From Bacteriovoracaceae bacterium (lineage in GTDB: Bacteria > Bdellovibrionota > Bacteriovoracia > Bacteriovoracales > Bacteriovoracaceae), in assembly GCA_025210745.1 (NCBI GenBank), contig JAOARC010000037.1:372001-436000 (forward strand): DNA of 64,000 nt. The letters are read 5' to 3'. How positions within the stretch are numbered: the stretch's first letter is position 1; every line of letters starts with the position of its first letter. Below are positions 34,958-45,600 of this stretch, piece by piece. The notes beneath the pieces were generated by a model. The model did no database searches. It had not been told where the DNA came from and saw only the letters and a list, made by a program, of their open reading frames with translations. A program made the translations under genes and the position numbers.

Positions 34958-35297
34958 CTTTGCTAGATATACTGTTTTTACATTGGCCCATATTGGAGCA
35001 AGCTTTTACTATTTTGGAAAAAATAATTATTTAACGCTAAGCGTTTTATTTGCTTCATTTTTAGTTAATCAAATAAGTTTGATAGTTATGATTAAGAAAA
35101 TGCTATTTGTCGACTCTGATCAAAGGGATAATACTGGAATTTTTATACTGTTCTTAATCAAGTTTCTAACATTGGTTGGTGGTATATATTATGGAATGCA
35201 GTTTTTTCACGGAAATAAGCTAATAATTATTGGAAATTACATATTTCAATTGATAATTCTTGTTTTAAGTATTAAAAGATATAGTAAAAAAAATTAA
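34935..35297 (+). CDS. AtpI-like membrane protein
   Basis: 120 aa with four hydrophobic helices (about 11-27, 31-51, 68-88 and 95-114). Directly upstream of atpB and atpE, as atpI is in many atp operons, where it assists c-ring assembly. Sequence is too divergent to be sure. The 12-nt gap to atpB carries AAGGA. Confidence 0.55.
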   Translation: MQLKNQISFARYTVFTLAHIGASFYYFGKNNYLTLSVLFASFLVNQISLIVMIKKMLFVDSDQRDNTGIFILFLIKFLTLVGGIYYGMQFFHGNKLIIIGNYIFQLIILVLSIKRYSKKN

Positions 35298-35309
35298 GGA
35301 TTTCTATAT

Positions 35310-36077
35310 ATGAAAAAGATAATTATCTTATCTACAATGCTAGCTAGTTTATCTGCTTTTGCAGGTGGTGGTTTTACATGGTTATCAGGTATTTCTCATT
35401 CATTGCATTTACCTGAACACACTGTGACTCTTTTAGTTATGTGTGTTTTATTTTTAGTTATGGGACTTGTTTATAAAGCTAAAACATCGAATATTGATGC
35501 AGCAGTAATTCCCGATAAAGGAATTTCTTTTAGAAATATTTACGAATTTTTTGGAGAATTTATCTATAATTTAGGTAAAAGTACAATGGGTGAAAAAGAA
35601 GGTAGAGAGTATTTTGGTTTTTTTATGCTTTATTTTCTTTTAATTTTTATGTGCAACCTAATTGGTTTGATTCCGGGTTTTTTACCTCCAACTGAAAATT
35701 TTAATACTGGTTTCGGTTTTGGAATACTTGTTTTTATTTATTACAATTATCATGGAATTAGAGTTCAAGGTTTTAAAGGACATATGCAACATTTAATGGG
35801 TCCTATTCTTTTTATGGCACCATTAATTTTTGTTTTAGAAGTTATTTCTCATGCTATGAGACCTATAACTTTAGGACTTAGAATTAGAGGAAATATGATG
35901 GGAGATCATACAGTTCTTGCAATATTTTCGGAATTAGTTCCTTATATTGTACCTATACCATTTTATGTACTAGGTTTATTTGTTTGCTTTATGCAGGCAT
36001 TTGTTTTTACAATTTTATCAATGATTTATTTAGGAATGGCCGTTGAGACTCACGATCATGGGGATCACGCGCATTAA
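35310..36077 (+). CDS. atpB: ATP synthase F0 subunit a
   Basis: 255 aa. Membrane helices carry the conserved core: the essential arginine in LGLRIRGNMMGDH (E. coli R210 equivalent), NLIGLIPGF and EVISHAMRPITLGLR. The first 19 residues (MKKIIILSTMLASLSAFAG) look like a signal peptide, as in atpF. It forms the ion channel against the c-ring. The gene is about 19 kb from the F1 operon, on the other side of the origin. Confidence 0.96.
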   Translation: MKKIIILSTMLASLSAFAGGGFTWLSGISHSLHLPEHTVTLLVMCVLFLVMGLVYKAKTSNIDAAVIPDKGISFRNIYEFFGEFIYNLGKSTMGEKEGREYFGFFMLYFLLIFMCNLIGLIPGFLPPTENFNTGFGFGILVFIYYNYHGIRVQGFKGHMQHLMGPILFMAPLIFVLEVISHAMRPITLGLRIRGNMMGDHTVLAIFSELVPYIVPIPFYVLGLFVCFMQAFVFTILSMIYLGMAVETHDHGDHAH

Positions 36078-36102
36078 TTTAATTTTTATATAGGAGTTTA
36101 AA

Positions 36103-36336
36103 ATGGACGCACAATCAATGTTAGCATTAGGTTCAGCAATCGCAATCGCAATCGCAGTTTTAGGTGGAACAACTGCTCAAGGTAAAACAGCTTCTGCAGC
36201 ACTAGAAGGAATCGCAAGAAACCCAGCTGCTAAGGGTGATATCTTTGTACCAATGATTCTTGGTCTTGCACTAATTGAATCACTTGTTATCTTAGCTTTC
36301 GTAATTTCTTTTGGATTATCTGGAAAAATTGCGTAA
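36103..36336 (+). CDS. atpE: ATP synthase F0 subunit c
   Basis: 77 aa, a two-helix hairpin with the loop [10 protein letters not shown]. The ion-binding carboxylate is E59 in [11 protein letters not shown]26, 33 residues earlier in [14 protein letters not shown], and S60 next to E59 match the Gln/Glu/Ser ligands of Na+-binding rings, though the threonine that completes the Ilyobacter site is L61 here. It follows atpB by 25 nt with AGGAG before the ATG and ends at a terminator. Confidence 0.96.
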   Translation: MDAQSMLALGSAIAIAIAVLGGTTAQGKTASAALEGIARNPAAKGDIFVPMILGLALIESLVILAFVISFGLSGKIA

Positions 36337-36365
36337 TTAATAACAATTTTTTTTATAAAAAGTAC

Positions 36366-36390
36366 AACCCCGTGAATACGGGGTTTTTTT
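36366..36390 (+). terminator. Rho-independent terminator after atpE
   Basis: Stem AACCCCGT / ACGGGGTT (36366-36373 with 36378-36385), loop GAAT, followed by a run of T. Ends the gyrA-side transcript as it meets convergent pdxA. Confidence 0.9.
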
Positions 36391-37282
36391 ATACATAATT
36401 TTCTAAAAATTTAAAAATATATAAAGTACTTTCATAGTTTGCTTCATTCTTACGGTAAAGGTCAAAGGCAGTACCATGATCAGGGCTTATTCTGATAAAT
36501 GGAAGACCAAAAGTTATATTAATACCTCTAAACCCGCTTATGGTTTTAAATACGCCTAACCCTTGATCATGAGATGAAAATATAATTGGTCCATTTAAAA
36601 AAGACTTATTAAATACTAGTGTATCTGCAGCTATTGGGCCTATAAATTTAATCTGATGAATATTATTTAGTTCTTTTATAGCATTAGTTATATTTTCTTC
36701 TTCATTACCTAAAATACCATTTTCTCCAGAATGAGGATTGATACCAGAAAATGTAATTTGTTTTAAGTTAAATAATTTTTTGTATCCATTAATAAAAATA
36801 TTTATCTTATCAATAATTGATTCTTTTGTTATTTTTTTGGAGACTTCTTTTAATGGAATATGGTCGGTTAATAAACTAATGTTAATTTGATCACACAAAA
36901 AAGACATCGGTAAGCTCTTTATATTATAATGATTTCTGAAAAAATCTGTGTGGCCACTATATCCTCCAAATTGATCTTTTGAAGAAGGAAGTGTTAGTAA
37001 AAAATCTTCAGGTTTAATTTCTTTTAAAATTTCAGATAAACAATTCAATGTTTGCGGACCAGATTTATCTATAAATTTTATGGATAATTTTGAATGTTCA
37101 ATAGACACAGTTTTATTATAAATAGAATATTTTAGTTTTAAAAATTCGAGATTTTCTATTAGAGTTTCTTTGTAACAATATAGAATAACTTGGTTTTGAA
37201 CTTTGGAAGATTGACATAAAAAAGATTTTAAAAATATTTCTAAAGAAACAGATTTTTCATGTCCTTGAGATACGTAGATCAT
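36389..37282 (-). CDS. pdxA: 4-hydroxythreonine-4-phosphate dehydrogenase PdxA, divergent
   Basis: 297 aa, about 30 shorter than usual with a weakly conserved N-terminal half. The metal and substrate motifs are intact: YSGHTDFF, LTDHIPL, INPHSGENGILGNEE, GPIAADTLF, SHDQGLGVFK and GINITFGLPFIRISPDHGTAFD, so the histidines corresponding to E. coli H166, H211 and H266 are kept. It oxidises 4-phosphohydroxy-L-threonine in vitamin B6 synthesis. It sits behind a SurA-like gene with a one-base overlap, the linkage seen in enterobacteria. Confidence 0.9.
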   Translation of the reverse strand: MIYVSQGHEKSVSLEIFLKSFLCQSSKVQNQVILYCYKETLIENLEFLKLKYSIYNKTVSIEHSKLSIKFIDKSGPQTLNCLSEILKEIKPEDFLLTLPSSKDQFGGYSGHTDFFRNHYNIKSLPMSFLCDQINISLLTDHIPLKEVSKKITKESIIDKINIFINGYKKLFNLKQITFSGINPHSGENGILGNEEENITNAIKELNNIHQIKFIGPIAADTLVFNKSFLNGPIIFSSHDQGLGVFKTISGFRGINITFGLPFIRISPDHGTAFDLYRKNEANYESTLYIFKFLENYV

Positions 37283-38190
37283 TAGATATTTTTTAGAATA
37301 TAATAATTTAAAGCTTCTCTGTTAAACCAAGTATTAGTAATGTTTTTTGATCTTTTTGCAAATAATCTGGCATAAATTTGATTTTTGGCGGCTTTAAACT
37401 CTTCACTTTCAGCTAATTCTTTTTTCTTTAAGAAAAATATGTGAACATCATTTCCCTTTGTAATTGGCTTTGAAAAACTATCTTGCGAAGACGATCTTAA
37501 AACTTTTCTTATATCAGCTGGAAGATCTTCATCGGAAATGTTCCCAAGATCATTTTTAACAAGAGACTTTATTTTTCCAGGAAGAATACCATTAATTTTA
37601 TATTTTGATAGTATTTTTGGAAGGTTCTTTACGTCTTTTTTAGATAGCTTTTTCTTGTCGATAACATAATCAATTAAATAGTAATTAAATGAGAAGGTAT
37701 TTTTATTTTTAGATTCTTTATAAAATAAATTTTTAATTTCTTGATCCGTAATATTAACTAAAGGAGCGATAATATTTCTATTAAAGATATTAAATTCAGT
37801 AATTTCTCTGGTTAGTTCGAAATATTGTTCGTAAGATAATCCTCTATCTCTTAAGCTTTGTTCTAGAATAGATTGATTTATATTTAATCTTTTTTTAGTA
37901 GCAACAATTTGTTCTTCAACCCTTTCATCTGAAATAACTATTCCCTGTTCAGATAGTTTATCTCTAATAATATAAGAATTTCTCAAATGAAAAAAAATAT
38001 CTTTTACAGAGTATTTATTTTTTGAGTAAACAAAACCAGCTATTTCTTTTCTAGATTTAATTGATGATTGGATTTCCTTAAGGTCTGATAGTGTATAAAC
38101 TTTATCGTTAATAACACCTGCAACTTTATCTAGTAACTTTGCTTGAATAGAAAATGTTAAAAGAAGAAGTATGCAGGAAATTTTTTTCAT
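37282..38190 (-). CDS. SurA-like periplasmic chaperone
   Basis: 302 aa with a signal peptide (MKKISCILLLLTFSIQA). The N-terminal SurA-type domain reads DKVAGVINDKVYTLSDLKE..., with IVISDERVEEQI and RDRGLSYEQYFELTRE following. The C-terminal part (about 180-270) is a degenerate parvulin-like segment lacking the GGDLG motif. SurA chaperones unfolded outer-membrane proteins; in SurA the first PPIase domain is dispensable. Next to another PPIase gene and pdxA. Not certain enough for the symbol. Confidence 0.75.
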   Translation of the reverse strand: MKKISCILLLLTFSIQAKLLDKVAGVINDKVYTLSDLKEIQSSIKSRKEIAGFVYSKNKYSVKDIFFHLRNSYIIRDKLSEQGIVISDERVEEQIVATKKRLNINQSILEQSLRDRGLSYEQYFELTREITEFNIFNRNIIAPLVNITDQEIKNLFYKESKNKNTFSFNYYLIDYVIDKKKLSKKDVKNLPKILSKYKINGILPGKIKSLVKNDLGNISDEDLPADIRKVLRSSSQDSFSKPITKGNDVHIFFLKKKELAESEEFKAAKNQIYARLFAKRSKNITNTWFNREALNYYILKNI

Positions 38191-38192
38191 AA

Positions 38193-39011
38193 TTAAATCT
38201 TATTTTTATAAATTTTTACTTTAGCTTTTGCTCTCATATCGGAAAAATATTTTTCCATGATCTTATCTCTTTTTATATCGTAAATAATCTTTTTATATAA
38301 ACTTTTATTTACATCTTTACAGTCTTTTATACCAGTAACTTTAGCAATATGTACACCATATTGTGACCTGAAAGGCTTTGTAATAAATCCAACTTTTTTG
38401 CCTTTGATTGCTGCATAGAATTCTGGTGTAAGCTTTGTTTTAGGTTGAAATCCTAAATCACCTCCAATCTTTGCATTTGTAGTTTGACTAAGTACTTTTG
38501 CCATTTCCGCAAAATTATCAGGATTTTTTTGTAATTCTTTATATACACTTAGTGATTGTTCTAAGGCTTCAGCAACATCTTTTTTAGAAGGGTTTGTTCT
38601 CAATCTATGTAAAATTTGAGAAGTTCTATACTCAGGGTTTTGTTTACAGTAAGTAGCAACTTCGGAATCTTCAATCTTTCCAATTTTTCTAAACTTGGGA
38701 TCTAGGTCTTTAGAGATTTGTGCATGATAAATAATATCATTCATTTTTTTTATAACGTTAGGTGATTTATGAAGTTTGTTTTTTTTGCCTTTTTCTATAC
38801 CTACAATTCTATTTATTAAATCGTTTAATGAACTTTCGACAGTTACTTTTCTATTTGCTCTAACAAAATTTAAGTTTTTTGAGTGATATCTCATTAACAT
38901 ATTTTTTGTAATTTTTTTTCCATTAACCTCTGCAACAACAGTTTTATCAATTTTTGATTGAGCAAAACCTGCTGTTAAAAAAAGTGCGATTAAAAGTTTC
39001 ATAGTCATCAT
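38193..39011 (-). CDS. PpiC-type (parvulin) peptidyl-prolyl isomerase
   Basis: 272 aa, signal peptide in the first 20 residues. The N-terminal helical chaperone-like part starts VVAEVNGKKITKNMLMRY. The parvulin domain at about 130-235 has SQTTNAKIGGDLGFQPKTKLTPEFYAA, ITKPFRSQYGVHIAKVTGIK. A periplasmic foldase, 2 nt upstream of the SurA-like gene. The two proteins may share the SurA job, this one bringing the catalytic domain. Confidence 0.85.
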   Translation of the reverse strand: MMTMKLLIALFLTAGFAQSKIDKTVVAEVNGKKITKNMLMRYHSKNLNFVRANRKVTVESSLNDLINRIVGIEKGKKNKLHKSPNVIKKMNDIIYHAQISKDLDPKFRKIGKIEDSEVATYCKQNPEYRTSQILHRLRTNPSKKDVAEALEQSLSVYKELQKNPDNFAEMAKVLSQTTNAKIGGDLGFQPKTKLTPEFYAAIKGKKVGFITKPFRSQYGVHIAKVTGIKDCKDVNKSLYKKIIYDIKRDKIMEKYFSDMRAKAKVKIYKNKI

Positions 39012-39069
39012 CCTTAATTTCTATTTAATAATCTTTATCAACTATATTCTAATAAAAACGGTAACATGC

Positions 39070-42000
39070 TTAAATTTGCGACGCAACATAATTAACAAAT
39101 TCCTCAAGTATTTTAGGAGTTATTTCATCTTTAAATAAACACTTAACAGTATAGTCTGGACTCATTTTATATACTTTAGGCCTACTCATAAATAGTTGAA
39201 TAAATTTGTCTCTTAATTTTTCTTCTTTATTTAATTCATCAACATCAAATTTAAATATAATTTTTGAACTTGTAACTTTAATAGATTTTAATGGATAGCT
39301 TTTTAGTCTTATTTTACATTTTAAAATAGTTGCTAGTGTATCTAGCTGGTTAGGTATGAGTCCATACTGATCTTTTAAGTCTTCAAGAATAATATTGATA
39401 CCTTCAATTGATTCGCAATTTGAAAGTTTTTTATAAAACTTTAATCTTGAGCCAGTATCATGAATATAGCTGGCCGGGATTGTGCAGTTAAATGGTGTTA
39501 TAAATTCAACATCTCTTTTTATTTGAATATCATTCTTGTTACTATTCTTAAGTTCACCAATAGCATCTTTTAAAAGATCCATATAGAGTTCAAGTCCAAT
39601 TTGAGCAATATGGCCAGATTGTTCTGCTCCTAGAATATCTCCTGAACCTCGTATTTCTAAATCATTTGTTGCTAATGAAAAACCAGATCCTAAATCAGCA
39701 TATGTTTGTAAAGATTTTAATCTTTTCTTTGCAATATCAGATAAGTTTTTATCATGTGGAGTAATAAAATATGCATAGGCCTTTTTATCACTTCTACCAA
39801 TTCTTCCTCTTAATTGGTGAAGTTGGGATAAACCAAATGTATGAGCTTTATCAACAATAAGAGTGTTTGCAGAAGGAATATCAATACCAGATTCTATAAT
39901 AGTTGTAGAAATTAAAATATCATACTTTTTATTGTAAAAAGCTGAAATTCTTTTTTCTAATTCTTTTTCATTAAGTTGTCCGTGGGCAATTACAATATTT
40001 GCTTCTGGGACAAGTTTTGCAATATAGGCAGCATAGTTTTCAATATCATGAACCCTATTATGTACAATAAATAACTGTCCTGCTCTTTTTAATTCTTTGT
40101 TAATAGCAGCCTTTAATGTAGAAGGGTCCTCTTTGATTACATAACTTTTAATTGATTGTCTTTTAGGAGGAGCGCTTTTAATAATAGATAATTCTTTTAT
40201 TCCTAAAAATGAAAGTTGTAATGTTCTTGGTATTGGTGTTGCCGTTAATGTTAAACAATCTACATTTTCTTTTAGAAGTTTAAGTTTTTCTTTATGAGTA
40301 ACACCAAATCTTTGTTCTTCATCTATAACAAGAAGTCCAAGATCATTATATTTAATTTTTGAAGACAGTAGTTTATGAGTACCAATTAAAATATCAATTT
40401 TTCCTTCTTCTAACTTTTCTATAATTTCTTTAACTTCTTTGGCTGTTTTAAGTCTAGAGATAAATTCAATATTTACGGGAAAGTTCTTAAATCTTTTTAT
40501 AAAAGTATTATAGTGTTGATATGCTAATACTGTTGTAGGTACAAGTACGGCAACTTGTTTATTGTCTAAAACGGCTTTAAATGAAGCTCTCATGGCAACT
40601 TCTGTTTTTCCAAAACCAACATCACCGCATACTAACCTATCCATAGGTTTTGATTTTTGCATATCTTCTAAGACATCGTTGATAGCATATAGCTGATCAG
40701 GTGTTTCTTCATAAGCAAAAGCAAGTTCGAAATCTTTAAAATTTGAATCTGGTTCGCTAAATGCATAACCTTTTTTTGTAGCTCTTTTGGCTTGTAGCTC
40801 AAGAAGATCAAAAGCAAGTTTTTTAACAGAGTTTTTGGCCTTCTTTTTTGTTAACTCAAACTTATTTGAGTTAAGATTATCAACTTTAACTTCAAGAGTA
40901 TTATTTGCATGTTTTTGAATAAGGTCTAATTTATAAACAGGTAAATATACTTTATCAGATCCTTGATATTCAATGACTAAAAAATCATTATTATTTGATC
41001 CATGCTCAAGAGTATCTATTCCGAGATACTTTCCGACACCATATGTTTTATGAATAACATAATCACCTATTGAAAGAGTAGAAAGTTGTTCTGCAAAGAC
41101 ATCTAAAGACTCATTTCTTTTTTGTTTAACATGTTTTGTAGTTTTAACAGAAAAAAGATCTGCTTCTGATAAAATGACATACTTATTGATTTCATCAATG
41201 AAACCTTTTGATAAGTTATACTTTATACTACTGTAAGGGTTTAGATTATTTTCATCTAATAAATAATCAAGTTGAATTTTAGAATTATCGTTTCGATAGG
41301 TAATAATTAACTTATAACTTTGTTGTGTTAAAGACTTAATTGCTTCCAATAAAGCCTTATTATAATCATATTTATTATCTAGGGTACTTTGATTATTTGA
41401 TCTTAAAAAGACGTTAAGATTTGTAAATTTAAAATCGCAAGACTTTTCATCCACCTTAAAATCATCAATACAAGTTATTTTGAAATTATCTAATGTAATG
41501 TCCTTATAATAAAGGTTTTCAAGATATGGAGATACATTTGGGTTATTATTATCATTTTTTTCAAGTTCAAAATCTTCAATTAAATTTTGATATATATCTT
41601 TAAACCTAGAAGCTTGTTCATCGTAATTAAAACTAAAAATATTTGTATCTGCTGTTAGATATTCTAAAAAAGAGTTATGTTCTTCAAAAAATGATGAAAA
41701 ATAAATTGGAAAACGATCAAAGAAATATCCATTATTTAGTTTGTGAAAAATTTCATTTCTGTAATCTATTTTTGCTTTTTGTCCAACGGTTGGTTTATAA
41801 AGATTAGACCTTAAAGTTTGTATAGATTTTTTACTTAAAACTTCCATCGCTGATGATTGAATAGAAACACTTTCAAGTTCTTCATCTCTATTTGTTTTTA
41901 ATGTATCAAGGTCTATTTCAAATATTTCTTCGATCATATCATCGAAATAATGAATTCTTATTGGTGATTGATTAAATGGATATATATCAAATATTTCACC

Positions 42001-42498
42001 CTTATTAGTAAAAGTCCCCTCCTCCTCAATAGAGGGAGTATAGTTATATCCAATACTAATTAACTTAGCTTTTAATTCCTCAGGAGATATAATATCTGAT
42101 TGAGTTAAAATAAAATCATCTTTTTTAAAATAACTGATTGGAGGAGCTTTTAAATGTAGAGCTTCAAGAGTTGTAAAAACTTTATAATTAGTTAGTTTAA
42201 GTACTTTTGTTAAAGCCAAGTGCCTTTGATTTAATAAGGATTCAGAAGGTCTCATAGATGAATATGGATCACATTCAAAAGTAGGATAATAAATTGAGTT
42301 CTTAAGCTCTAGTTTCTCCATTGCATTTAGAGCATCATCATTATTTTCAAAAAGATATATTTGATTATCTTGATTGTCAGATAATTTATTCAAGTAAAAG
42401 AGAAAAGTTTCATGATCAATACCTGAGATATTAGTTTTGTTACTTAGACCATTTTCTTTTGGCTTTATATTAATAAGTAAACTATTTTGCTCAGACAT
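39070..42498 (-). CDS. mfd: transcription-repair coupling factor Mfd
   Basis: 1142 aa from the ATG preceded by AAGGGA; an ATG 24 nt upstream lacks a ribosome-binding site. The N-terminal UvrB-like module comes first, then the RNA-polymerase interaction domain (SIGDYVIHKTYGVGKYLGID). The RecG-like motor has Walker A GDVGFGKTEVAMRA, DEEQRFG, TATPIPRTL and GRIGRSDKKAYAYF, and a C-terminal regulatory domain follows. It removes stalled RNA polymerase at lesions and recruits UvrA. Nothing missing. Confidence 0.97.
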   Translation of the reverse strand: MSEQNSLLINIKPKENGLSNKTNISGIDHETFLFYLNKLSDNQDNQIYLFENNDDALNAMEKLELKNSIYYPTFECDPYSSMRPSESLLNQRHLALTKVLKLTNYKVFTTLEALHLKAPPISYFKKDDFILTQSDIISPEELKAKLISIGYNYTPSIEEEGTFTNKGEIFDIYPFNQSPIRIHYFDDMIEEIFEIDLDTLKTNRDEELESVSIQSSAMEVLSKKSIQTLRSNLYKPTVGQKAKIDYRNEIFHKLNNGYFFDRFPIYFSSFFEEHNSFLEYLTADTNIFSFNYDEQASRFKDIYQNLIEDFELEKNDNNNPNVSPYLENLYYKDITLDNFKITCIDDFKVDEKSCDFKFTNLNVFLRSNNQSTLDNKYDYNKALLEAIKSLTQQSYKLIITYRNDNSKIQLDYLLDENNLNPYSSIKYNLSKGFIDEINKYVILSEADLFSVKTTKHVKQKRNESLDVFAEQLSTLSIGDYVIHKTYGVGKYLGIDTLEHGSNNNDFLVIEYQGSDKVYLPVYKLDLIQKHANNTLEVKVDNLNSNKFELTKKKAKNSVKKLAFDLLELQAKRATKKGYAFSEPDSNFKDFELAFAYEETPDQLYAINDVLEDMQKSKPMDRLVCGDVGFGKTEVAMRASFKAVLDNKQVAVLVPTTVLAYQHYNTFIKRFKNFPVNIEFISRLKTAKEVKEIIEKLEEGKIDILIGTHKLLSSKIKYNDLGLLVIDEEQRFGVTHKEKLKLLKENVDCLTLTATPIPRTLQLSFLGIKELSIIKSAPPKRQSIKSYVIKEDPSTLKAAINKELKRAGQLFIVHNRVHDIENYAAYIAKLVPEANIVIAHGQLNEKELEKRISAFYNKKYDILISTTIIESGIDIPSANTLIVDKAHTFGLSQLHQLRGRIGRSDKKAYAYFITPHDKNLSDIAKKRLKSLQTYADLGSGFSLATNDLEIRGSGDILGAEQSGHIAQIGLELYMDLLKDAIGELKNSNKNDIQIKRDVEFITPFNCTIPASYIHDTGSRLKFYKKLSNCESIEGINIILEDLKDQYGLIPNQLDTLATILKCKIRLKSYPLKSIKVTSSKIIFKFDVDELNKEEKLRDKFIQLFMSRPKVYKMSPDYTVKCLFKDEITPKILEEFVNYVASQI

Positions 42499-42637
42499 AT
42501 AATCCCTTAATTTTATTTTCATTATACAATAAATTGGTTACTCTATTTAGTAAGACTAATCTATATAAGAGTACAAGAAAACATGGATGTTACTTTACTA
42601 CAAAAATTCACAATGACAACTTTGTCCACTTAATAAT

Positions 42638-45600
42638 ATGGTTAAATATAGAGCTAAGATTAATGGGCGAATTGTTGGGCCCTTAAGTAAATCTGATATT
42701 CAAAACTTAATTAAAAATAATAAAATTAAATTAGGCGATGATATTCAAAAATTTCCAGATGGAGATTGGAAATCTTTAAGTAGTTTTCCTGAATTTGATT
42801 CAGGAGCTGTTGAAGATAAAACTTTTATTAAAAACATTTTTGATTTTAAAGAAGATTTAGAGCTTACAGATCAAAAAAAATTAGATTTTCCAAAAGAATA
42901 CAAATTTGAAAAAGATCAAGATATTTTAAATAAAACTAAAGTGATAAGAGTTAAAAATGACGATGACAAAACTAAAATAACACCGGAAACATTAAAATAT
43001 TTAGAGCAACTTAAAAAAGACAAGGAAGAACAAGAAAAAAAAGCTCTTAAGGAAGAAAGTGAGAAAAAAGAGGTCGAAGAGAAAAAAATTGATCTTAAAA
43101 ATGATGCAACTCAATTTATATCATTAGATGATTTAAAAAAAGATGTTAGCGATGAAGCAGTTCAAAATGAGCTACAATTTGCTAGAGAAATAGAAGAAAA
43201 AAATAAAAATCAGAATGAGATAGAGCTTACTCATACACAAGATGATTCTGAATATACTACAGAGACAACTAATAAAAAGAAAAAGTTACTTATTCCAGTA
43301 GTAATACTTATACTGTTATTATTTCTTTTTGATGATGATAAAGACAAACAAAATACGCAGAAGAAAATAACAGTGCAAGCACCAAAGATTTTATTTCCAA
43401 GGCAGTTTGATACAATTAATGAGTTGAAGGCTAAGGAGTTTTACGAAAAAGGTTTAAAAATCCTAGAAAAAGATACTTATATAAATAGAGTTAAAGCTGC
43501 AATTGCTTTTAGAGTTTCAACTGAACATAAATTTAAGTCAAACCCAGCAATGCCAGCTTTGATAAAAACATATTCACAGATTTTAGAAGATTCTAATACA
43601 AAAACTGAAGATGGAACAAAGATTTTTAAGCTCATTCAGATTTTTAGAGATAAAGCGATAACCTCTTCTAAATATGCTGAAGCGATTTCAACATTTTATC
43701 AGAATATGGATAAGCCGTATGCTGCGATTAAAACTATAGAAAAGTTCAATTCTATTACTTCTAATAAGCCAACTGTAGATTTATTTGCAATCTATTTAAA
43801 AAACTTAGCTTTAATTGGAGATATTGCTAAGGCAAATAAAGTTCTTAGTAAATTAGAAAATGTAAAGAGTAAATCACTAGATACAGCGATAGCAATGATA
43901 GAGTTTTATAATTATATTGGTGAAAATGAAAAAGCGACAATATTACTTAATAAACAATTAAAAATAAAACCTTATTCTGTGAATTTACTTTTGAAAAAAG
44001 CAAAAATTGAGTTGGAAAAAACTAATATTGATTTGTTTGGAAAAATTCTAGATGCAATAAAAAAGCGAAGTGCTGAAAAGTCTAAAATTTATTATGCAAA
44101 ATACTTGGAGTTTAGAGGTTTGCAGAAGGTCTTTGAAAAAGATAATAAGAAGGCTACAAAATATTTTAAGAAATCTTTATTGTTTAATGAATCATCTGAA
44201 TTAAGATCGAAATTAGCAAATTTAGAATTATCTCAAGACCCTATTGCAAATAGATTAATTGAAGAAAGTAAGGCCATAAAACTTATAAATAAATCAAAGC
44301 TAAATTATAAAAAAGGAAATAAAACCATTGCATTTAAGTTAGCTTTAGATGCGACAAATATAACTGAAAATTATATACCAGCAATTGTAAATTTGGCGAA
44401 ACTACAAATAGATAGTGGTCTATTTAGAGAAGCTATTGATAGTTTAGAAAATTTACAAAGAAAAAATATAAGTGATCCCGATGTAACCTTTACTTTGATA
44501 GAAGCTTATTTGGAGTCTTATAAATTAAATGATGTAAAAAAGTTACTTTCAATTATTAGTACATCTAATCTTGTAGAAGACTATAGATATTTTTCAATGA
44601 CAGCAATGTACTATGTTTATAAAGAAGATTTTTATAATTCAGTTGCTTGGTTACAGCAAGCGATCAAAAAGAATCCTTTAAATGAAAAGATGTTATTTGA
44701 GTTATCTAAAATCTTACTGGAATATAGAAAGTATAATAAAACAAAACTATTTTTAAATAAGTTAATTGATCTAAATCCTGTAAACTTACAATATAGAATT
44801 AACTATTCAAAGGTTCTTTATGAAGTTGAAGGTATAAACTCTGCTGTAGGATATTTATATGATATACTTCTCGATTATCCAAATAATTCAAAATTATTAA
44901 GTGCTATTGGAATATATTTTTATAAAAGTGGACAGCAAAAAAAATATGAAAATATTAAAGAAGAATTATTACAACTTCCAAAGAAAGATCCTTCTATATA
45001 TAAATTTATGATTGATTCAGCAAAGCTGGATAATGAAGATAAGGTTTTAGTGGAAAACTCTTTAGAGTTATTGCAATTAGAACCTGGAAATTTAAAAGTG
45101 AGAATAGAGCTTGGAAAAACTTATATAAAAATGGAACAATATAAAAAGGCTTTAGCTCAGTTTAAAATAGTTGAGAGTAGACTTGATTCTTATCCAAGAC
45201 TAAAATATTTTATGAGTAAGTTGTATTTATTAACTGATAATAATGAAAAAGCAATTGAACTTGCTAAAGAAGAAGTAAAGTTGAATCCGCAAAATATAGA
45301 AGGTTATGTTTTATTAGGTGATGTTTATCAAAAACAAAGAAAATATATCGATGCAGAAGATATGTATAAAAAAGCTCAAAAAATAAATGACAATGATATT
45401 GATACTCTTCTTGGTTTAGCATCAATTAATCTGAAAAAAAGCCAGTTTGATATTGCGGTAGATCTTCTTAAGAAAGCAAGACAGTTAGATCCAAATAAAG
45501 CAGATACTCACAAACTTCTTGGAGATTCATATAGAAAAATAGGCCAAAGTTCTTTGGCAATAGAATCATATCAGATCTTTCTTGAGCTTTCCCCAAACAC

